64,000 nucleotides of DNA from Luteibaculum oceani (GTDB lineage: Bacteria > Bacteroidota > Bacteroidia > Flavobacteriales_D > Luteibaculaceae). Of this stretch, positions 1 through 7,651 are shown one piece after another. The notes under the pieces were generated by a model that was not told where the DNA came from, searched no databases, and was given only the letters and a program-made list of their open reading frames with translations. The position numbers and the translations under genes were made by a program. Positions within the stretch are counted from its first letter, which is position 1. Every line of letters starts with the position of its first letter. The stretch is from the NCBI RefSeq assembly GCF_007995015.1, contig NZ_VORB01000001.1:1-64000 (forward strand), read 5' to 3'.

Positions 1-63
1 TAGCGCTTCTATTGCTACCATTGCCTTAAATTTAGCTGTGAATTTCCTTTTTGTTCGTGCCAT
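1..63 (-). CDS. IS3-type transposase OrfA, N-terminus only (cut by window edge)
   Basis: The 21 visible codons from the ATG at 61-63 read MARTKRKFTAKFKAMVAIEA then L. This is the typical start of the helix-turn-helix OrfA protein of IS3-family elements, which carry a (K/R)RKFTxEFKxxVxxEAL signature at the start of the DNA-binding domain. OrfA normally binds the terminal repeats and is joined to the OrfB catalytic domain by a programmed frameshift; neither the rest of OrfA nor OrfB is visible. Recognition rests on only 21 residues, but the match to the family pattern is strong. Confidence 0.75.
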   Translation of the reverse strand, partial: MARTKRKFTAKFKAMVAIEAL

Positions 64-127
64 TTCTAACGGTTTTTTTAAATGTAAATAAACTTAACCG
101 CTGGTCCACTTTTTAGGGAGTATTACA
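1..127 (-). mobile_element. Left end of an IS3-family-like insertion sequence (partial)
   Basis: The reverse strand opens an IS3-type transposase OrfA at 63 (next entry), preceded by about 60 bases of leader. Read outward on the minus strand, the sequence near 127 begins TGTAATACTCCC and continues with a TGGACC motif (around 103-108). IS3 elements usually end in TG...CA, so an end at about 127 is plausible. The other end and any target duplication lie outside the window, so the boundary is inferred and uncertain by some bases. Confidence 0.6.
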
Positions 128-161
128 TATATTATCCGAATCAGATTCGAATATCAAAAAT

Positions 162-1868
162 GTGGATAGCAGAAATATTGCTAGAATATTTAACCTGGTA
201 CAAAACGAGTTTGCAGATTGCATTAAAGCTGAGTTTGTTCATACGACATCGCAATTAGACATACTTATTGATATTCTCATAAAAGATGGAAATTCAATCC
301 TGAAAAGAGATTGGTTAAACAAGCTTTACGAAAAGGAATTGGATAGCCTACGACAAAAAACCAAAGAATTAAACAAGGAATTAATTTCAGAAAAACCAAC
401 TCTTGACGTAAGCCGAATTAGAGATTATAAAATTTACAAATCCTGTGTTCATGAGGCATATTTCAATGATGACGAAAATAATAGAGATGCCAAAATTACA
501 GATGACGAACTATCCATTCTAGTTACCCTCACTAAGGCCCTGAACCTTTCCCAAGAGGAGGTGAAACTAATTAACTACCTAATTATCCCTCCAATAAAAA
601 GTGATATTGACGAAGTAATCAACTTTCTGAAGAACATTGGAGTGATTTTTTACTCTAAAAAGATCAATACAGTTTATGTTGCTGATGAAATGGTTATGCT
701 ATTAAGGCGAATTCGCAAAAAAGATGTAGCGGACAAGTACTTTAAGCGAGTTCTAAGGCTTTTAAAAGACTCTCAAATCAATCAATTATGTAGGAATCAC
801 AATATCTCATATCGCGATATTGATACTGAAACTAAGATTAAACAGCTAATCAAAGAAGGTATCTCCTTCTCCGATGTGCTTTTTGATGAGATGTACAAAC
901 CAGGAACTACTTTAACTGAGAAAAAGAAGGTTCTAAATGAGTTATGGACCGACAAATTGAAGTTTGAGGGATCACTAAAAGGAAGTACCCTAGAGGAGAA
1001 AGTGGAAAACCTAATTAGTCATTTCAATGAATTGGAAAAAGACGAAAAGGTTGGAATTTCTATTGAAGGTTACGAAAGATTAATAACTGACCTAAAAAGT
1101 TTCAGCACTAGCTTTGATAGAGATATTCGTGCGGCATTTGAAATAGAAGATCGAATTGAAATCGAAAGTGATTTTCTATTGGACCTAAATATTAAGCCAA
1201 GAGATTTGCTGGACAACCTTTCTAAAGAAGATTTAAAGCGCTTCGCCGAAGGTGCAAATATCAAATCCAGGGGGGATATTGCCTTAAATATTCTGGAGGC
1301 ATATACAGACATTGAAAATCTTTTTATTGAAAATTACACTCTTATAGGAACAAGAGATTTAGCAAGCCTAAAAGAAAATGGCATAAACATTAAGGAAAGT
1401 GAACTAGGGTTAAAATTTGAGGATATAACGGGTGAAATTTTTAAGCAGCTTGGATTTAATGTTGATTATGATCTTAAAAATCAAATAAGCACCAATAAGA
1501 ACAAAATTGATCTGATTTTAAACTTGGGGAACCAAGACCTAATGATTGTGGAATGTAAGACATCAAAAGACAGTAGCTTTAATAAGTTTAGCACAGTCTC
1601 TAGACAAATCAAATCTTACATTAATACAGCAGAAAAATCAGGCTACAACGTGGTTAAGTCCCTATTGATTGCACCCGAATTTAGCGACGATTTCATTAAC
1701 GAATGTGGTTTAGAATTTGAGATTAACCTATCCCTAATAACAGCAGAATCATTGTCAAAAATTCTGGAATATTTCAGAGAATCTAAGCACGAAAAACTTC
1801 CCTATCAACTATTTATGAAGGATGTCTTAATTAGAGAGGATAGAATTCAAAAAGCCCTAAAGAAATAA
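162..1868 (+). CDS. Unrecognised protein with C-terminal PD-(D/E)XK nuclease-like domain
   Basis: I do not recognise the full-length protein (568 residues). Its last ~150 residues look like an Mrr-type PD-(D/E)XK fold: Glu420 and Glu425 in a helix of the pattern GLKFEDITGEIFKQLGF, Asp450 in KIDLIL, and Glu464-Cys-Lys466 in VECKTSK, the expected D-x(n)-E-x-K spacing. The first 400 residues are charged, mostly helical by eye, with no signal peptide or membrane segment; two stretches (about 205-245 and 350-390) weakly recall SAP-like helical modules. Only a GTG (162) is available as a usual start; the frame is open back to 117, so the true N-terminus may be different or may have been removed by the neighbouring IS. 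The composition looks more AT-rich than the neighbours by eye. A DNA-processing or defence role is an inference only. Confidence 0.6.
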   Translation: MDSRNIARIFNLVQNEFADCIKAEFVHTTSQLDILIDILIKDGNSILKRDWLNKLYEKELDSLRQKTKELNKELISEKPTLDVSRIRDYKIYKSCVHEAYFNDDENNRDAKITDDELSILVTLTKALNLSQEEVKLINYLIIPPIKSDIDEVINFLKNIGVIFYSKKINTVYVADEMVMLLRRIRKKDVADKYFKRVLRLLKDSQINQLCRNHNISYRDIDTETKIKQLIKEGISFSDVLFDEMYKPGTTLTEKKKVLNELWTDKLKFEGSLKGSTLEEKVENLISHFNELEKDEKVGISIEGYERLITDLKSFSTSFDRDIRAAFEIEDRIEIESDFLLDLNIKPRDLLDNLSKEDLKRFAEGANIKSRGDIALNILEAYTDIENLFIENYTLIGTRDLASLKENGINIKESELGLKFEDITGEIFKQLGFNVDYDLKNQISTNKNKIDLILNLGNQDLMIVECKTSKDSSFNKFSTVSRQIKSYINTAEKSGYNVVKSLLIAPEFSDDFINECGLEFEINLSLITAESLSKILEYFRESKHEKLPYQLFMKDVLIREDRIQKALKK

Positions 1869-1873
1869 ACTAG

Positions 1874-1903
1874 TTGGTGGGTAGTTAAAAGATTACCCGC
1901 CAA
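1874..1903. terminator. Hairpin between convergent genes (weak terminator candidate)
   Basis: A 10-bp stem with one G-T pair (1874-1883 with 1894-1903, loop 1884-1893) lies just after the stop of the nuclease-like gene and overlaps the stop codon of the convergent small gene. Neither side has a clear T-run, so termination is only suggested by position. Confidence 0.35.
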
Positions 1904-2159
1904 TTACTCCCATATCCAACAAAAATCCCTTTATTCTATCTTTAAAAAAGTGCCAGAATAAAAAGCCCAATAATAGATAGGGGATGAACATGATGTAGAT
2001 AATCCCTTTATTGATTCCTGCTCCAGTATTTAACTGGTTGGGATCTGCTTGGGAAGAAGATTCGGTAACCGCTTTACACATAGCACACTGCGCATTCGCT
2101 TCTTCTACAAAAAGCAGTAACAAGGCAATCGACACTATGTAAAAAGCGATTTTACGCAT
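1893..2159 (-). CDS. Small CxxC membrane protein at the end of the oxidase assembly operon
   Basis: This 88-residue protein has a signal peptide (about residues 1-23, ending ANA-Q), then a CAMC motif (residues 25-28), a short polar stretch and one transmembrane helix (about 52-72) with a basic end. It is the last gene of the ctaB-coxC-coxC-coxD-sco-DUF420 run and its start overlaps the DUF420 stop by 8 bases, so translational coupling is likely. I do not know a named function. The exported CxxC next to a Cu chaperone (SCO) suggests a thiol or metal role in oxidase assembly, which is inference. Confidence 0.75.
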   Translation of the reverse strand: MRKIAFYIVSIALLLLFVEEANAQCAMCKAVTESSSQADPNQLNTGAGINKGIIYIMFIPYLLLGFLFWHFFKDRIKGFLLDMGVIGG

Positions 2160-2682
2160 AGTAAGGCGATATCATCAGGTAAACAATAACTCCAGTTGCC
2201 GCAACGTAAATCCACAATGGAAATGCATAACGAACCAACTTTTTATGACGGGTTACCAGGTTATTAATACCATAGGCATAGCTAAATAGCACAAGGGGTA
2301 TGATACCCACGCTTAGGACTATGTGAGAGATTAATACAAAGTAATAAATGGTTCTAATTGTACCTTCGCCACCGAAAGCTGTGGAGTCTGATGTTATGTG
2401 ATAGGCCACGTAACACAACAAGAAGAACAGCGACAGTACCAATGAGAATTGAATGAACAGACGATGTAAATCTATGTTCTTCTTTTTTATAGCTACTAAT
2501 GCCATTAGGAGTGTAACCACGGTTACCGCATTAATACCGGCATAAATTGGAGGTAAAAATGAAAGATCAACCCCGTCGATTTTAACTTTAAATAAAATGG
2601 CAACGGCCAGGGGAATGACTACAGAAACTGCTGTAATTAATTTCTTAGTCTGTGGACTTAGCTTTTCTTCGGTTGTATGCAT
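2152..2682 (-). CDS. DUF420 family membrane protein
   Basis: The 176-residue protein has about five hydrophobic helices and the general pattern of the DUF420 family (a helix with HIVLSVGIIPLVLFSY and a late RHKKLVRYAFPLWIYV segment with the conserved HKK-R-x-PLW signature). DUF420 proteins regularly sit in cytochrome oxidase clusters, and some (CtaM-like) are needed for oxidase maturation in Gram-positives. Here the gene lies between sco and the small CxxC protein. It overlaps the sco gene by 38 bases in another frame; the start MHTTEEKLS is the only sensible one. An assembly role is expected from family and context, and the exact reaction is unknown. Confidence 0.85.
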   Translation of the reverse strand: MHTTEEKLSPQTKKLITAVSVVIPLAVAILFKVKIDGVDLSFLPPIYAGINAVTVVTLLMALVAIKKKNIDLHRLFIQFSLVLSLFFLLCYVAYHITSDSTAFGGEGTIRTIYYFVLISHIVLSVGIIPLVLFSYAYGINNLVTRHKKLVRYAFPLWIYVAATGVIVYLMISPYYA

Positions 2683-3313
2683 CGATATCTTCCTCTTTAA
2701 GCAGGAGTTTTATTTCATCTCCCAAACGGTCAACCTCCTCGGAATTGGTTCCATCGTAAAAGCCTCTAATTCTACCCTTACGATCTACCAATACAAACTT
2801 TTCGCTATGTAAAAACCCACCTGGCGCCGAAACGTCTTCCTGGGCAGCCAATAAGTAACTGCTCGCGCCCAGCGTGTATATTTCGCTTTTATCACCAGTT
2901 AATAGTACGGTTCTATCGTCTTGTAAATGATACTTTTCTGCAAAAGCCAGAAGGACTTCTGAGCTATCGTGTTTTGGATCTACGCTATGAAGTAAAAACT
3001 TGATTTCATCAAAGGCCTCGTTATCCAATTTAAGTTGTAAACGCGCCATTTGTTGGGTCATCCTCGGACAAATAGAAGGACAACGGGTAAAAACAAACCC
3101 AGCCACGTATATGGTACTATCGATATCTTTTGAACCAAAAGCCCTGCCGTGTTCATCTATAAAGTTGAACTCCGCAATGCGGTGGTCCAGGGTATCGATA
3201 GTTCCCGTAGCCTCGTTATACACTTCTACCTTAGGACCAAAGACAGGTAACCTTTTAAAATTATGGGTTCCCATGTTGAGAAACCACAATAAAAAAACAG
3301 GCATGAGCAACAT
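2645..3313 (-). CDS. SCO1/SenC-type copper chaperone for cytochrome oxidase
   Basis: SCO proteins deliver copper to the CuA site of oxidase subunit II. The 222-residue product has an N-terminal membrane anchor (about residues 2-14), then a thioredoxin-like fold with the copper motif CPSIC (Cys78, Cys82) and the distal histidine His169 in GGFLHSEKFVLVD, so all three Cu ligands are present. The ATG at 3313 follows an in-frame TAA by 17 codons with no other usual start; the intervening codons would add a basic KPAPKYLKW stretch, so a rare start slightly upstream cannot be excluded. It lies between subunit IV and DUF420, in the oxidase operon. Confidence 0.92.
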   Translation of the reverse strand: MLLMPVFLLWFLNMGTHNFKRLPVFGPKVEVYNEATGTIDTLDHRIAEFNFIDEHGRAFGSKDIDSTIYVAGFVFTRCPSICPRMTQQMARLQLKLDNEAFDEIKFLLHSVDPKHDSSEVLLAFAEKYHLQDDRTVLLTGDKSEIYTLGASSYLLAAQEDVSAPGGFLHSEKFVLVDRKGRIRGFYDGTNSEEVDRLGDEIKLLLKEEDIDAYNRRKAKSTD

Positions 3314-3365
3314 GAGTGCTATGCCTGTCCATTTTAAATATTTAGGTGCTGGTTTCAGAGCTTAT

Positions 3366-3740
3366 CTAAAAGAATTTAACTAACATATCGTGCACGTAGC
3401 TAGACTCTGTTAGTGCAATGAAAATTAAATAACAGATAAATAAAGCGTATGGATAAAGAATTACGTTTCTCGCATTCTTTCTTTCATCACCAAGGTGCAT
3501 GAAAGACATTACAATGTATCCTGCTTTTACCAAGGTTAGGATGATATAGAATAACTTAATCCAAAACCAAGTTGTATCTGATACTGTTCCTCTTCCGTAA
3601 AATACACCAACAAGAACTTCTACAGCAGTAATTACCGTTAATAACAAGGTAACTTTGATGATGTTCTTACGAATTTTTCTTCCCGCTTCTTCTCCGTGAA
3701 CCTGATCGGGAGCGTATTCAATAATATCGTCTCTTTCCAT
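3366..3740 (-). CDS. Cytochrome c oxidase subunit IV-type protein
   Basis: The 124-residue protein has three transmembrane helices and the KAGYIVMSFMHLGDERK pattern of the small subunit IV (caa3 CtaF/CoxD type) that stabilises the oxidase core. A charged N-terminal tail of about 27 residues precedes the first helix. It is located directly after the subunit III gene with 22 bases between, and before sco, as usual in Bacteroidota. Confidence 0.88.
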   Translation of the reverse strand: MERDDIIEYAPDQVHGEEAGRKIRKNIIKVTLLLTVITAVEVLVGVFYGRGTVSDTTWFWIKLFYIILTLVKAGYIVMSFMHLGDERKNARNVILYPYALFICYLIFIALTESSYVHDMLVKFF

Positions 3741-3762
3741 TTCCTTAAATCAATGTTTGGGA

Positions 3763-4602
3763 TTACAGTAGGTAGAAGAAGGTAAATACAAATACCCACA
3801 CTAAATCTACAAAGTGCCAGTAAAGACCAACTTTCTCAACCATTTCGAAGTGACCTCTAGAGTCGTAAACGCCTCTTGCCACTTGAATAAGAACCAATAG
3901 GTTTATCACTACTCCAGAGAATACGTGGAAACCGTGGAAACCAGTGATAAAGAAGAAAAAGTTTGCATATAACTGAGGTCCGTATTCGTTTTCTTTAAGG
4001 TTAGCACCTTGAACGTGCTTGTACATGGTAGAAAGTGCTTGATCTTTCTCTGTTCCGCTTAATACGGTTCCGTCTTCTAATACAAGATCCGCTTCGGCAT
4101 AAAGCTCCTCGGTGCTATGGAAATGGTGTCCGTGCGTTTCGAAGGTTGCTTTTTCTCCGTTTTCAAGAAGAACATACCCACTAGAACCGTGGATAAAGTG
4201 AGACCACTCCCAAGCCTGAGACCCTAAGAAGAAGAATCCACCAACTACAGTTGCTGCCAACCACTTGATAACACCTTTTTTATCTAGTCTATGACCCGCT
4301 TCTACTGCTAACACCATGGTTACCGAAGAAACAATAAGTAAAAAGGTCATTAATGCCACATAAGCCAAAGGCAAATAAGCATCTGTACCTGGGAAAGAGT
4401 GGAATACATCTTCCGCTATAGGCCATTCGCCTGTATACTTGTGTCTTGCATATCCGTATGCTACTAGTAATCCTCCAAAGGTTAGTGCATCGGAAACTAA
4501 AAAGAACCACATCATGAGCTTTCCGTAGCTCATAGAAAATGGTGACATTTTACCGCCCCATAAGGTGGCTGTGTCTATCTGCTGTTTAGCATGTCCTGCC
4601 AT
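3763..4602 (-). CDS. Cytochrome c oxidase subunit III (longer paralogue)
   Basis: Haem-copper oxidase subunit III, an integral membrane protein without redox centres that supports the core and its proton uptake. The 279 residues include the family signatures FHGFHVFSGVVINLLV and the final YWHFVDLVWVFVFTFFYL. A polar insert of about 65 residues (roughly 138-205, with many His and Glu) separates two helices; similar loops occur in Bacteroidota homologues. It follows a second, shorter subunit III gene, giving a tandem pair. The start MAGHAKQQID fits well. Confidence 0.93.
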   Translation of the reverse strand: MAGHAKQQIDTATLWGGKMSPFSMSYGKLMMWFFLVSDALTFGGLLVAYGYARHKYTGEWPIAEDVFHSFPGTDAYLPLAYVALMTFLLIVSSVTMVLAVEAGHRLDKKGVIKWLAATVVGGFFFLGSQAWEWSHFIHGSSGYVLLENGEKATFETHGHHFHSTEELYAEADLVLEDGTVLSGTEKDQALSTMYKHVQGANLKENEYGPQLYANFFFFITGFHGFHVFSGVVINLLVLIQVARGVYDSRGHFEMVEKVGLYWHFVDLVWVFVFTFFYLL

Positions 4603-4634
4603 AAACCGCTCCTCGCTTTAAAAGTTGTGCAATT

Positions 4635-5357
4635 TTAATGAATAAAAAGTAAAAACAGGAACAAATATAGCCACAAGCCGTCTAGAAAATGCCAATATGT
4701 TCCACAAAGTTCTAAGCGTAAAGTATTTCCGCCCTGATATTTCCCTTTTTTAGATTCAATATAAACAACCAACAAGTAGATTAATCCCCCTAATAAATGC
4801 AGTAAATGCACCGCACTAAGAATGAAAATGTAGCTACTTGCGCTGTTGCGAGAACCCAAAATCTTATCTTTTAATGGGTTTTCGTAGTACTTATCATCTG
4901 GGCTGTAAAATTCTCCATCTACCTCAACCAGCTTTTGCCCTTTGTAAATAAAAGTGTAATCCTCGCCGTGGGTACCTTTTAAATCGTTAAGGCTCCCAAT
5001 AAAATAACTCCCCTTCTCGGTGAGTTGATTCCAGCTTTCGAATTGAATTAAAGCAAATGCTATCCCCAGTAACAGGGTAACCATCACCAAAGCCGTTGGG
5101 TTTTGATTGTTTCTGGCTTTTTGTAGCGCTTTCCAAATGGTAAAGCTACTTAGTAATAAGACTGCTGAAGAAATATAAAATCCGCTTGGAAGGGTAATAT
5201 CTACCCAAAATCCATCGGCTTGCGAAACGATGTAAGCTGAGGTTAATCCCCCAAACAACATCACTATGCTGAATATACCTATGTATAACAACATTTTCTT
5301 TGAACGCGCTTTAACCTCGGGGCTATCGGCATTGGTTTGATTTTCTATCTGACTCAT
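4635..5357 (-). CDS. Cytochrome c oxidase subunit III-like protein (shorter paralogue)
   Basis: A second subunit III family member, 240 residues, with the signatures SAVHLLHLLGGLIYLL and YWHFLDGLWLYLFLFLL. The N-terminus is cytoplasmic and polar; a ~55-residue hydrophilic loop is inserted in the middle, as in its neighbour. Tandem subunit III-type genes are common in this phylum; whether both enter one complex or one belongs to a different oxidase cannot be told from sequence. Spacing is 9 bases from ctaB and 32 bases to the next gene, within one operon. Confidence 0.88.
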   Translation of the reverse strand: MSQIENQTNADSPEVKARSKKMLLYIGIFSIVMLFGGLTSAYIVSQADGFWVDITLPSGFYISSAVLLLSSFTIWKALQKARNNQNPTALVMVTLLLGIAFALIQFESWNQLTEKGSYFIGSLNDLKGTHGEDYTFIYKGQKLVEVDGEFYSPDDKYYENPLKDKILGSRNSASSYIFILSAVHLLHLLGGLIYLLVVYIESKKGKYQGGNTLRLELCGTYWHFLDGLWLYLFLFLLFIH

Positions 5358-5366
5358 AAAATGATT

Positions 5367-6239
5367 TTAGATTTTATCTACCACTATGGCTATTAGCGCC
5401 ACCGGCAAATAGAAGAAACTGCTAAACATTACTTTCCTTGCCATAGAAACCGACAATCCAGTGTAAAGTTTTCCGCTGTAATACGCTATAGGCAATGCCG
5501 CGATAGCTGCAATTATCCCTCCATATAATCCAGAGAAATTGAATGCATATGGCAACAATCCACATGGAATTAAAAACAACGAATACATATAGATCTGGAA
5601 TGCACTAGATTGATCTCTACCTCCAGCAGATGGTAATAATTTAAACCCACCCAAGCTATAATCGTCTTCTAATACCCATGCAATAGCCCAAAAGTGAGGG
5701 AACTGCCAAATAAATTGTATGATAAACAAAATACCGCCTCCTAAACCAAAGCTATTAGCCGCTGCTACCCAACCTAATAGGGGCGGAATTGCACCCGGAA
5801 AAGCTCCGATAAACACGGCGAATGGTGTTTTAGATTTTAAGGGCGTGTATATAAAGGCGTAAGAAACTAATGCCGATAAACTAAGTAAAGCGGTTAACCA
5901 GCCAAACGCGAAATAAAGTGTCCCTAAACCAAGAATGGCAGTAATAACACACAGAACCCATGCCTGGTTGGGTGTCATTTTCCCAGCGGGCAATGGACGT
6001 TCTTTGGTTCGCGACATTTTCTTATCGCTCTCTATTTCAATAATCTGATTAATTCCGTTACTAGCCCCAGTCACTAACATACCCCCAATTAGCAGCCAAA
6101 GTAGATTTAGCCACTCCTTTCCTTCCGGCATATGATGGAACATATATCCAAATAAGGCGGAAAAAATCACCAAGGAGGATAATCGGAGCTTAAAAAGCGC
6201 CGGTAGTGAGGAAAACGGATTGTGTTTCTTTTCTACCAC
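5367..6239 (-). CDS. ctaB: Protohaem IX farnesyltransferase (haem O synthase)
   Basis: Converts protohaem to haem O by adding a farnesyl chain, the first step toward haem A for the oxidase. The 290-residue UbiA-type membrane protein shows the prenyl-diphosphate-binding region NGINQIIEIESDKKM followed by RTKERPLPAG, and a second loop YTPLKSKTPFAVFIGAFPGA typical of CyoE/CtaB. About eight or nine membrane helices are visible. The start is a GTG at 6239; a -7 element lies at 6254-6261, leaving a very short leader. It is the first gene of the oxidase assembly operon that runs down to 1893. Confidence 0.92.
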   Translation of the reverse strand: MVEKKHNPFSSLPALFKLRLSSLVIFSALFGYMFHHMPEGKEWLNLLWLLIGGMLVTGASNGINQIIEIESDKKMSRTKERPLPAGKMTPNQAWVLCVITAILGLGTLYFAFGWLTALLSLSALVSYAFIYTPLKSKTPFAVFIGAFPGAIPPLLGWVAAANSFGLGGGILFIIQFIWQFPHFWAIAWVLEDDYSLGGFKLLPSAGGRDQSSAFQIYMYSLFLIPCGLLPYAFNFSGLYGGIIAAIAALPIAYYSGKLYTGLSVSMARKVMFSSFFYLPVALIAIVVDKI

Positions 6240-6253
6240 GTGGGAAATTTGTG

Positions 6254-6261
6254 CAAAAATA
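6254..6261 (-). promoter_or_regulatory. Predicted -7 element of the ctaB operon
   Basis: The minus strand reads TATTTTTG, a full match to the Bacteroidota TAnnTTTG element, with the ctaB GTG 15 bases downstream. No convincing -33 TTG is seen. The leader would be about 5-10 bases. Confidence 0.5.
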
Positions 6262-6283
6262 GAGCTTTAGTCGGGTTAGAAAA

Positions 6284-7648
6284 TTAGTATTGATAGTAAT
6301 TCTTAAAGATCCCTCTTCTAATTCCTACTTCTAACCAATAATCATTGTCATTTTTATAGCCAGTTCGCGAAGAAAAAGCCAACTGTAACCAGTATGGATT
6401 ACCATTTACCTCAACCTTTCGATCTAACCAAAAAGAATAAAAAAGGTAGTTGTCCGGAATTTCTACCGCCTGATATCCGTAATCCGACTTTCTGTTGTTG
6501 CTGCTGCTATATATATCTCCACCATCTTGTGCCAGCCTGCTGCCAAGTTCTATGGCCGACAGATGAAAACCATACTTAAAAGATTGATTTTCAACCTGAC
6601 CCCGCAAAATGGATTCGGAAAAATTATTTCCAAGAGGATGACCAATAGCCCGCCCCCTATGATGCCAACCTTGAGCCACAAAATTATGTCCAAAAGTAAA
6701 AGGACGAGTTCGGTTGTGCTCCAATCTAAGCTTTAAGGTACCGTTTCCTATTACAAACGACTTTTCCAATCCTAATTGTAAAGACCATTTATTGGCCCAC
6801 CAACCATCGCCAGCTTTTAACTCTCTCAGAAGAAACTCATCGAAAATCAACTTTCCGTAAGCGGTAAAGCCGTTCTTGTTTAATTGTAATTCTCCTCCCA
6901 GCAAGGCGTTATCCGAAGATCCAGATTGAAATTCAACCGGCCTATATGGAACAAAGGGTATTAGATACTGAGCTTCAATATATCTCTGGTTGGATGAATC
7001 GTTGGCCGCCCATGTTATGGCCTCGAAAACAGCGATGCGCAACCAATGATTCTGATACCCAAACTTATGGTGCACTATGCCCTTATGCTTACTGTAAAAC
7101 TCATTATCGGGATACTCACCCTTTGGATTCTGCGCAATTTGATATCGATAATTGAAAAAGAATTTTTTGCCTGTCCAGCTAAAACCCAAAAATGGAATGG
7201 GAGCAGATAAAGAATTATGTAAAAGTCCTCTATACCCAATATCTTCACTAAAGGTTGCTTTTCCTGTGGCCAAAACACTGCGATCAGATAACTTATAGCT
7301 TAAAACATAATTTCCAGCTAATAGTGGTCCGCTTTCTCCTACATAATTTAGTGGTGCGCCGCTTTTGCGCAGCAAAATTTGGTCTTCACCAAAGTTCCCC
7401 ATAAATAACTGGGGTTGCAATAAGAATTGAAGACGGTTAACCTGAAACCTGGCCTGATAGCGAAATTCGACATAGCCATTTAACAGATTCTTTTGCTTGG
7501 AAGCATTGAGTGAATTAATTCCCCTTAGCTGCATGGAAAACCCAGCACTTACATCCTTAATGGAATCAATTTTGTTGATGGAAATAGACTGGGCAAATAT
7601 TTGAGAAAAACTCAATGCTAAGCCTAATATCAACAAGGAAATTCTCAT
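6284..7648 (-). CDS. Wzi-like outer-membrane beta-barrel protein
   Basis: The 454-residue protein has a signal peptide (residues 1-19, ending FAQ) and alternating aromatic and polar segments of a large beta-barrel. The pattern RAIGHPLGNNFSESILRG near residue 330 recalls capsule-assembly Wzi-type proteins and related Bacteroidota barrels such as RemB. Context supports a surface polysaccharide role: the gene follows a WecA/TagO-like transferase with 3 bases between, downstream of GDP-fucose genes. The C-terminus ends in an aromatic residue as usual for barrels. The family assignment is by pattern only. Confidence 0.65.
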   Translation of the reverse strand: MRISLLILGLALSFSQIFAQSISINKIDSIKDVSAGFSMQLRGINSLNASKQKNLLNGYVEFRYQARFQVNRLQFLLQPQLFMGNFGEDQILLRKSGAPLNYVGESGPLLAGNYVLSYKLSDRSVLATGKATFSEDIGYRGLLHNSLSAPIPFLGFSWTGKKFFFNYRYQIAQNPKGEYPDNEFYSKHKGIVHHKFGYQNHWLRIAVFEAITWAANDSSNQRYIEAQYLIPFVPYRPVEFQSGSSDNALLGGELQLNKNGFTAYGKLIFDEFLLRELKAGDGWWANKWSLQLGLEKSFVIGNGTLKLRLEHNRTRPFTFGHNFVAQGWHHRGRAIGHPLGNNFSESILRGQVENQSFKYGFHLSAIELGSRLAQDGGDIYSSSNNRKSDYGYQAVEIPDNYLFYSFWLDRKVEVNGNPYWLQLAFSSRTGYKNDNDYWLEVGIRRGIFKNYYQY

Positions 7649-7651
7649 CGA

